From Nitrospirota bacterium (GTDB lineage: Bacteria > Nitrospinota > Nitrospinia > Nitrospinales > VA-1), in the NCBI GenBank assembly GCA_003246675.1, contig QJZQ01000091.1:1-44622 (forward strand): 44,622 bases of DNA. Direction: 5' to 3'. Each line of letters begins with the position of its first letter. Position 1 is the first letter of the stretch. The notes below the pieces were generated by a model that saw only the letters and a list, made by a program, of their open reading frames with translations, did no database searches and was not told where the DNA came from. A program made the position numbers and the translations under genes. Positions 15,932-22,125 of this stretch are shown one piece after another.

Positions 15932-17086
15932 TCAATTCGTGCCGGCGCCTTCCGCCCCGGGCTTTTCGGTGAAATGGATCCACAGCAGGGTGAGGAAAAA
16001 AGCCGGCGCGCCGATGGCGCTCATTGCCAGGAACCAGTGCAGTTTCTGGAAAAACGCCAGGATCACCACGAGATAGATGAAATCCCGTCGTGAAAGCATA
16101 TCGGCCACCTTCGTGGCGCGGCTTTTTTCAGGTTCGCTGGAGACCGAGGTGTACAGCGGGCCGTCGCCGGACTTGTCCCGCATCGTCTTGAAGTAAATCC
16201 ACCCCGCCGAGGCCAGCCCGCCAAAGATCGCAAGGCCCGCCAGCGTGTAGGGCATGGCCCCCGGTTCGCGGCCGCTCCAGGCCACCGCCACCGCGAGAAA
16301 CACCGCGCTATGGACCACGTTGTCGCCCCAGTAATCGAGCAGGCCGCCCAGGCGGCTTTGCTCGAAGCGGATGCGCGCCAGTTCACCATCGCAACCGTCG
16401 AGAATGGAATGGGCGAGAAACAAAAGCGCTCCGATCACCGGCCCGGTCGGCCCGGACAACGCCATCAAAGCCGCTCCCGCGAGGCCCACGCAAATGCTCA
16501 GCAGCGTCATCTGGTTGGCGGTGATGGGGGTGCCGACGATCCGCCGGGAAATGGCGAGGGAAATCCGGCGTTCCACATGCTTCGACATGAACCCCTCGGT
16601 GTCCTTGACGAGGCTTTGGAACAGGCGGTCCTCCACCCGCGCAATGTCCTCCCGCGATTTAAGTTCGTAAAGCCGGCCGCCGGGCGAATCCATGACCTGG
16701 GTGGGGATGTCGTTTCGCAGGAGGGCGAACAGTTCGGAGGGGGCGTGGCCTTCGCGGAGCCGCTGGAGAAAAAGATCCGCATTGCGGGACCGGTGAACCA
16801 GCGCCGCCTCGCCCACAAGAAACTGGCCCGGCGGCAGCGCGAGGAGCGATTCGAGATAATCGCTGTCCGGCAAAAAGCCGGGTTTGAGAAGGGCGTAGAG
16901 CCGCTCCCCGCCCGGCGGTGTTTCCTTAAGCTCCGCGCCCTGCCCCGCAACGGGGAGGAACTCCAGGTGCTCGAACCCGGCCCGCCGTGCCGTTCGCCGG
17001 AGTCGCTCGGCCAGAGGCAGTCCGGCGACGGTTTCAGTGAGGAGCGGTTCGTCGCGAGGGGTGGCGAGTATCAGAGTGGAGTGCAA
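15932..17086 (-). CDS. CDP-alcohol phosphotransferase with degenerate nucleotidyltransferase-like N-terminus
   Basis: A 384-residue membrane protein. Residues 190-380 form the CDP-alcohol phosphatidyltransferase domain with about six helices. The signature D-x2-D-G-x2-A-R-x8-G-x3-D-x3-D is complete from Asp230 to Asp255. The segment before it (KDTEGFMSKHVERRISLAIS, then GTPITANQMTLLS) resembles the linker of archaeal and thermophile bifunctional CTP:inositol-1-phosphate cytidylyltransferase / di-inositol-phosphate-phosphate synthases. Residues 1-150 look like a nucleotidyltransferase (VAGLPLAERLRRTARRAGFEH) that has lost the Gly-rich nucleotide loop and Lys. A separate intact nucleotidyltransferase is encoded in the same run. 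The start is a TTG at 17086. It should transfer an inositol phosphate or a lipid phosphatidyl group from a CDP donor. Confidence 0.85.
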   Translation of the reverse strand: MHSTLILATPRDEPLLTETVAGLPLAERLRRTARRAGFEHLEFLPVAGQGAELKETPPGGERLYALLKPGFLPDSDYLESLLALPPGQFLVGEAALVHRSRNADLFLQRLREGHAPSELFALLRNDIPTQVMDSPGGRLYELKSREDIARVEDRLFQSLVKDTEGFMSKHVERRISLAISRRIVGTPITANQMTLLSICVGLAGAALMALSGPTGPVIGALLFLAHSILDGCDGELARIRFEQSRLGGLLDYWGDNVVHSAVFLAVAVAWSGREPGAMPYTLAGLAIFGGLASAGWIYFKTMRDKSGDGPLYTSVSSEPEKSRATKVADMLSRRDFIYLVVILAFFQKLHWFLAMSAIGAPAFFLTLLWIHFTEKPGAEGAGTN

Positions 17087-17105
17087 GGCGGAGCCGTCCT
17101 TCGGG

Positions 17106-18128
17106 TCAGGAAGATTTGTCGTGGGCGAAGGCCACCGGCGCGCCCGCCCGGTGCGACCGCTTGGCGCAGTCCAGCAGTTTGAGGCTGAGTGCGGCTTCGG
17201 TGAGGTTCCTTGCCTCGGGGTTGGTCCGGGACTGGATGAACCCTTCGATCACCGGCGGAAACCACTCCGGATGGTGCGAGCCCTGCGACAGGGCTTCCGC
17301 GAAAGTGAACGCCTCGTCGCCGGCCGCACTTTTTAAATGCAGAACGTTGCCCTGCACGCTGAGTTCCCCCGCGCTGCCTGAAATCCGCAGGGTATTTTTT
17401 CTTTCGCTGGCGGCCCAGGTGAAGAACAGGCGGGCGCGGGCGTCGCCGAAGTCGATATGCACCGTCGCCGTATCTTCCACCGGCAGGTCCTTGAAGGTGC
17501 GGTTTTCCAGTTGGCATTCGACGTTTCGGGGAGGCTTCGCTATCCAGGAGCCGATGTTGTAAAACGCGTGCCAGCCGTGGTCCACCAGAATGCCGCCGCC
17601 GGCGATGCGTGGGTCCAGCCTCCAGTTGGCGTCCCCTGGGCGGGCGGCGACGGCGACGGACGGTTGGGTGCGCAGCACCTCGTAATCGATCTCCCGCACC
17701 GTGCCCAGGCGGCCTTCCAGAAGCAGCTCGGTGATTTTGAGAAAGATGGGCGCGTATTTCCAGTTGTGGACGGTGTACACCGAGCGCGGCCCCTGAAGAG
17801 CGGCGATGTCCGCCAGGTCGGTGGTTTCGAGGACAAGGGGTTTTTCGCACAACACGTGCAGGCCGCGCTCAAGCGCAGCGAGGATGAAGCCGCGGTGGCT
17901 GGCGGGCGGCGAGCAGATATCGACGAAGTCCAGATCTTCGCGGGCGAGCAGTTCGAGCGCCGAGGCGTAGCCGCGAACCCCGGGCAGGACGCTTCGGGCC
18001 ACCGCCTGGCGTTCGGGGTTTTCGTCCGCCACCGCCAGGATGTCCACGTCGCTCCGGGCGAGCCAGGCGGGCAGGTGGCCCTCCTTGGCGATGAAGCCGA
18101 AACCGATGATCGCTCCCTTTAACTTCAT
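17106..18128 (-). CDS. Gfo/Idh/MocA-family NAD(P)-dependent dehydrogenase
   Basis: A 340-residue oxidoreductase of the family containing inositol 2-dehydrogenase and many sugar dehydrogenases. The nucleotide-binding loop is IIGFGFIA (7-14). EKP lies at 95-97, and the catalytic Asp183 and His187 lie in GGGILVDHGWH. Because both are intact, it should oxidise or reduce a ring hydroxyl or ketone. It starts three bases after the stop of the aminotransferase gene and ends 19 bases before the CDP-alcohol phosphotransferase. In an inositol setting the attractive role is oxidation of an inositol to an inosose for amination; another sugar substrate is possible. Confidence 0.88.
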   Translation of the reverse strand: MKLKGAIIGFGFIAKEGHLPAWLARSDVDILAVADENPERQAVARSVLPGVRGYASALELLAREDLDFVDICSPPASHRGFILAALERGLHVLCEKPLVLETTDLADIAALQGPRSVYTVHNWKYAPIFLKITELLLEGRLGTVREIDYEVLRTQPSVAVAARPGDANWRLDPRIAGGGILVDHGWHAFYNIGSWIAKPPRNVECQLENRTFKDLPVEDTATVHIDFGDARARLFFTWAASERKNTLRISGSAGELSVQGNVLHLKSAAGDEAFTFAEALSQGSHHPEWFPPVIEGFIQSRTNPEARNLTEAALSLKLLDCAKRSHRAGAPVAFAHDKSS

Positions 18129-18131
18129 GGG

Positions 18132-19451
18132 TCAACAATCCCCGGCAATCAGCAGGAGCGATTCTTCGAGAATGGCGACAGCCTCGTCCGCCTCCTCCTC
18201 GTTGATCACCAGCGGCGGGTTGATGCGGATGTTGTGCGAGTAGCACATGCTGATGAGGCCGCGGCGCAGGCACTCGTGAAAGAGCCGGCGCGTATGTTTT
18301 TTCTCCAGCGGTGCCTTGCTCACCTTATCCTGGACCAGCTCCACGCCGATCATCAGGCCCACGCCGCGCACATCGCCGACGATAGAGCAACGCTCCTGGA
18401 ACTCGAGCAGGCGCTTCTTGATGCGCTCGCCCACCTTGCGGGAATTTTCCACCAGGTTTTCGTCGCGGATGATTTCGACAGAGGCCCGGCCCGCCGCGGC
18501 CGCCAATGGGTTGCCGCCGTAGCTTGAAGACGAGCCGCTCGGGTTGCCGAAGGGGAGGCTCCCGGTGTTCTCCGCGGTGGAGATCAACGCGCTCAGCGGA
18601 AAGCCGCCGCCGATGCCCTTGCCGACGGTCATGATGTCGGGGATGACGCCGTCGTGGTCCGATCCCCACATTTTGCCCGTTCGGCCGAATCCGGTGAGCA
18701 TTTCGTCGGCCAGCAGCAGGGCGTCGAACTCACGGGCGACTTCCTGCACGGCTTTAAGAAAGCCCGGCGGCGGCACCACGTTGCCGGCGGTTCCCTGCAT
18801 GGGCTCCACCACCACGGCGGCGACCTGGTGCGCGGTCTGGGTTTTCACCGCGTCGCGGAAATGTTCGACACAGGCGAGCCCGCATTCGGGCGACTTGAGT
18901 TTGAAGGGGCAGCGGTAGCAGTAGGCGTAGGGCGCGACGGAAAACACCCCGGGCATGAACGGTTGCAGATCCTTTTTGAAACTCGTGTCGCCGAGCAGCG
19001 GCAGGACACCGCCGGTCTTGCCGTGAAAGCCGCCCCAGAAGCCGACGAACTCGGTTTTCTTGGTCACCGACTTGGCGAGGCGAAAGGCCGCCTCCACCGC
19101 CTCGGCGCCGCCGGAAAACATCTGGATCGAATCCAGGCCGGGCGGGGTGACCTCGGCCACCAGCGACAGAAATTCCGCCCGGTTCTCGGTGGTCAGGCTG
19201 CTGAAGGTGAAGCGGCTCGCCTGTTCGGTGAGGCGGCGGACGTAATGCGGGTGGCAATGGCCGACGCTGCCGACGCCGATGCCGGCGGTGAAGTCGAGGT
19301 AGGTGTTGCCGTCGACATCGGTGATGCGCACGCCCTCGGCCCGGTCGACGGCAATTTCGGAAAACAGCGCGATCGATTGCAGGCCGGCGGCCATGTGTTT
19401 TTGTTCTTTTGCGAAAATCGCTTTCGATTTGGGACCGGGAGTTTCGTTCAT
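18132..19451 (-). CDS. Class III pyridoxal-phosphate aminotransferase
   Basis: A 439-residue aminotransferase of the acetylornithine/4-aminobutyrate class. The substrate-side GSVGHCHPHYV (61-71), FSGGAEAVEAA (112-122) and ADEMLTGFGRTGK (248-260) are typical, and the PLP-binding Lys is Lys278 in VGKGIGGGFP. Cysteines at 178, 181, 190 and 194 form a Cys-rich insert seen in some family members. It would transfer an amino group to an aldehyde or ketone. In this cluster the ketone could come from the adjacent dehydrogenase. Known inosose aminotransferases belong to the DegT fold, so that substrate would be new for class III. Confidence 0.88.
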   Translation of the reverse strand: MNETPGPKSKAIFAKEQKHMAAGLQSIALFSEIAVDRAEGVRITDVDGNTYLDFTAGIGVGSVGHCHPHYVRRLTEQASRFTFSSLTTENRAEFLSLVAEVTPPGLDSIQMFSGGAEAVEAAFRLAKSVTKKTEFVGFWGGFHGKTGGVLPLLGDTSFKKDLQPFMPGVFSVAPYAYCYRCPFKLKSPECGLACVEHFRDAVKTQTAHQVAAVVVEPMQGTAGNVVPPPGFLKAVQEVAREFDALLLADEMLTGFGRTGKMWGSDHDGVIPDIMTVGKGIGGGFPLSALISTAENTGSLPFGNPSGSSSSYGGNPLAAAAGRASVEIIRDENLVENSRKVGERIKKRLLEFQERCSIVGDVRGVGLMIGVELVQDKVSKAPLEKKHTRRLFHECLRRGLISMCYSHNIRINPPLVINEEEADEAVAILEESLLLIAGDC

Positions 19452-19479
19452 GGTGTTCTAGTGAAAAAGGGTTGGAGAA

Positions 19480-20344
19480 TCAGGATTTTGTTGCCTGGTT
19501 AATTCCTGCGGCCGGCCGGTCGGGGCCGGTCACCGCGTTGGTTTTTTTTGCGACCAGTTCGGCGATGCGTTCCGAGGCCGCTTCCCGGTACAGGGCGAAG
19601 CTCGGCCAGGCGTTGAGGTCGATCAGGAAGATCCGGCCGTCAGCGGTGATGATGGCGTCGCCGCCGTAAATGTCGAGGTTGAGGCGCTCCGCGCCCTGAC
19701 GGGCGATTTTTCTGAGGTCGGCGGGGTCGAAGGGGTGATGGCTCAGGTTTTGATCCTTGTGGTAGAAGTACTCGAACCATTCGGGCCCGATGCCGTAGAA
19801 CTTGATGAGATCCCCCTCGGCGTGTTCCTGCACGAGAACCTCCGCGATGCCCCGGCGCTCGAAGCGCCGGAAAACGTCCTGCATGCAGGCCCTCCGCGTC
19901 GGCGGCAAAGCACACATCCTCGCTGGACAGGGCATGGAAATCGAGCCGTTTCACCCAGGCGGGAAAAAAACGGCTGCGCCCGTCGTCCCCCGTTTGGCGG
20001 ATCTCGCTTCTCGGGAAAAACTCGAAACCCTTCAGCAGTTCGAGAGTGTTGTGGCGGAAGGTGTTGCGCACCCCCTCGGGAGAATTGACGAGGACGACGC
20101 CCTGTTTTCCCCAGCTTTCCAGCAGATCGAGGATGCCGGGTTTCTCGCACATGTAGAACACCGCGTCGGGCAGGGCCTGGGGCGGCGCGGCGAGAACGTC
20201 CTCCGGCTCGAGCAGGACCACCTCGAAACCGGGCCGCTGACGGATTTTTTCGGCGGTTTTTTTCAGGATGGCCGCATCGTCGCCTTCCCGGTTGGGGGAA
20301 TGCTCTGCTTCTCTGAAAATGGCCCAACAAGTGCGTGGATTCAA
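19480..20344 (-). pseudogene. ATP-grasp enzyme interrupted by a +1 frameshift
   Basis: Two reading frames together make one ATP-grasp protein of about 287 residues. The first frame (20344 to about 19884) contains NSPEGVRNTFRHNTLELL and the nucleotide-binding strand WVKRLDFHA. The second (about 19883 to 19480) continues with VLVQEHAEGDLIKFYGIG and the metal-binding FLIDLNAWPSF. The switch falls at CTGCATGCAGG, within a 12-bp perfect palindrome at 19878-19889. The start is probably the TTG at 20344, five bases after GAGG. The C-terminal motifs vaguely recall inositol-phosphate kinases of the ITPK group as well as peptide-type ligases, so it may phosphorylate an inositol or ligate an acid to an amine. 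It may be an assembly error, a recent mutation or recoding. Confidence 0.75.
19878..19889. repeat. 12-bp perfect palindrome at the ATP-grasp frameshift
   Basis: CCTGCATGCAGG is fully self-complementary and covers the point where the two ATP-grasp frames have to join. Small palindromes favour both replication slippage and base-calling errors. Confidence 0.6.
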
Positions 20345-20498
20345 CGTCACCTCGTGGCAGGAGTTTTCAGGTCGATGCGCCCGGGTTGGAGCGAACTCTT
20401 CCAGCCTGCCCGGACGGGAAGGCCAGCGAAATAAGGTCAACGGAGTAGCAAATTACACCATAAATCCGCGAAAGGGAAGGGGGAAGTCCGGGCTGCGC

Positions 20499-21206
20499 TT
20501 ACGGGGAGGCGGGGCCGGCGGGAAACGAGGACAGAAAGGCCTCGGCGGTGGCGATGTCGCCGGGGTGGTCGACATCGACGCTTTTTCCCATGTCGAAGCC
20601 GTAGGTGGGCTCTCCACGGGCCACCCGGTCCATGAGGTAATACCGCAGAGCCTTGAAGCCGGATGCGCTTTCGGGTTTTTGGGGAATCAGATACACGCCG
20701 CTTGTGGCAAAACCGCTTTTTTCAGGGCCGAGGGAGAGAATCCGCGAGGCCTCACCGAGTTGCGCGTAGAGGGGTTTTTCGTCGTCGATGAAACGGGTGA
20801 CCCCGAGAACAAGAGCCTCGGCGGGAAAATTTTTCCGGGCGCGGATAAGCTCGCCGAGCCGGCCGGGGGCGTAGATGGAGTCCACCGTGGTGATGAGGGC
20901 CGGCCCCGGGCCCAGACGCCGGGTCACCTCGAGAAAGCTCTCGAAGGAGGAGGCGGTGTTTTTCATCAGAATGTCCAGGGTCAGGTGGGGGAATTGCCCG
21001 CGGATGAACGGGGCCACGAGGGGCCCGCTCTCCTCGTTGAAGATCAGCGTGACATTTGCGACCCCCGCACGGACGAACTCCGACAGCGCGTGCTCGATAA
21101 GGGGGCGGCCCATAACCGGCAGCATCGCCTTGGGCGTGTCGATGCCCTGCCTGCGGAAGCGTTCGCTTAAGCCCGCGGCGATGATGCCGCCCTGAATGGC
21201 GCTCAT
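20499..21206 (-). CDS. Sugar-phosphate-type nucleotidyltransferase
   Basis: A 235-residue nucleotidyltransferase. The N-terminal loop GGIIAAGLSERF (6-17) and PKAMLPVMGRPLIEHAL, with Lys26, are the NTP-binding signature. The metal-binding Asp probably lies in TTVDSIYAP, and DVDHPGDIATAEAF is the usual C-terminal closing motif. It transfers a nucleotidyl group to a sugar- or polyol-phosphate. Within this cluster the natural substrate is inositol 1-phosphate, giving CDP-inositol, which would replace the decayed domain of the CDP-alcohol phosphotransferase. It starts three bases after the HAD gene. A 154-base gap with no gene separates it from the ATP-grasp gene. Confidence 0.85.
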   Translation of the reverse strand: MSAIQGGIIAAGLSERFRRQGIDTPKAMLPVMGRPLIEHALSEFVRAGVANVTLIFNEESGPLVAPFIRGQFPHLTLDILMKNTASSFESFLEVTRRLGPGPALITTVDSIYAPGRLGELIRARKNFPAEALVLGVTRFIDDEKPLYAQLGEASRILSLGPEKSGFATSGVYLIPQKPESASGFKALRYYLMDRVARGEPTYGFDMGKSVDVDHPGDIATAEAFLSSFPAGPASP

Positions 21207-21209
21207 GGG

Positions 21210-21893
21210 TCAGTAATGCTCCAGAAGGTCCGCCAGCCGGTGGATCACCCGGTCGCCCGGGCAGCAGGGGGTGGGGGGCGTGCCGCTTCCCTTGGCGGCA
21301 AGCAGCACGTGCGGCATGCCCATGGCGCGGGCTCCGAGCATGTCGCGCTTGTACGAATCGCCCACCATGACGGCCTCTTCCGGGCGCACGCCGACGCCCT
21401 TGAGAGCGGCCTCGAAAATTTCCCGGCTGGGTTTGATATGGCCGATGCGCCGGGAATCCACCACCACATCGAGAAGGTCTCCCAGGCCCAGTTCGTTGCA
21501 GACCGCGGGCAGGTTGCCGTAAAAGTTAGAAATGACGCCGAGCCGGTAATTTTTCTTCAACCGTTCAAGCACCCGCTTGTTTTCCTCCACCTTGCGCAGG
21601 GTGTCGCCGCGAAACGCCTGGACGACGCGGTCTTTAAGTTGCGCATCGTCGATGCCCAGGTTGCTGAGGACGCGCCCCACCTGATCGTCCAGCATTTCAT
21701 TCAGGGTGTGGCGGTCGAGGCCTTCCTCGGTCAGACGGTCGTCGGCGTCGTAAAAGGCGCGGTCGAACTTTTCGCGTTCGATGGCGACGCCCAGGGACCG
21801 GTAAACGGCCTCGAAGTGTTCTTTCCACGGGATGCCGTCGGCATCGAGCGTGCCGCCGTAATCGAAAAACAGGGCCAGCGTGCGGTTGGGCAT
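21210..21893 (-). CDS. HAD-family hydrolase, probable phosphatase
   Basis: A 227-residue HAD subfamily IA protein. Motif I is FFDYGGTLD, with nucleophile Asp11. The Asp normally two residues later is Gly13, a variant that occurs in the family but can change activity. Motif II is GVISNF, motif III HIKPSREIF with Lys, and motif IV MVGDSYKRDMLGA. The cap domain lies between residues 20 and 95. I place the start at the ATG at 21893 with GGAG ten bases upstream; a TTG at 21938 has no site. As the first gene of the cluster it may dephosphorylate the inositol-phosphate product. Confidence 0.82.
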   Translation of the reverse strand: MPNRTLALFFDYGGTLDADGIPWKEHFEAVYRSLGVAIEREKFDRAFYDADDRLTEEGLDRHTLNEMLDDQVGRVLSNLGIDDAQLKDRVVQAFRGDTLRKVEENKRVLERLKKNYRLGVISNFYGNLPAVCNELGLGDLLDVVVDSRRIGHIKPSREIFEAALKGVGVRPEEAVMVGDSYKRDMLGARAMGMPHVLLAAKGSGTPPTPCCPGDRVIHRLADLLEHY

Positions 21894-22034
21894 GAAATCA
21901 GGGCTCCATCGCGGGGGAGGGTGAGCGGGAATGTTCAAACCCTATCATAAGAAACTTTGCCGCCGAATAGAACCGTTTTTGCCGGCCGGGGGAGAAATTT
22001 CGTTTGCCCGCAAGCGATGCGCTCCGCTTGGAGG

Positions 22035-22062
22035 TTGAAATTTTCCAGCATCTTGCTATTCT
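22035..22062 (+). promoter_or_regulatory. Sigma-70-type promoter of the MMPL exporter gene
   Basis: TTGAAA at 22035-22040 and TATTCT at 22057-22062 are separated by 16 bases. It lies in the 232-base divergent gap between the HAD gene (-) and the exporter (+). In the other direction, TATGAT near 21945-21950 is a weaker -10 candidate for the inositol-type operon. Confidence 0.5.
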
Positions 22063-22125
22063 TTGGGATGGGCCGGCCCCTCCCCGCCGGTTGACATTCC
22101 CTTTGATCCTCCACCCCGGTCCTTA

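Noticed and set aside
20408..20493. 8-bp inverted repeat (GCCCGGAC / GTCCGGGC) in the gap before the ATP-grasp gene
   Set aside because: Short, GC-rich and 70 bases apart; expected by chance in this composition.
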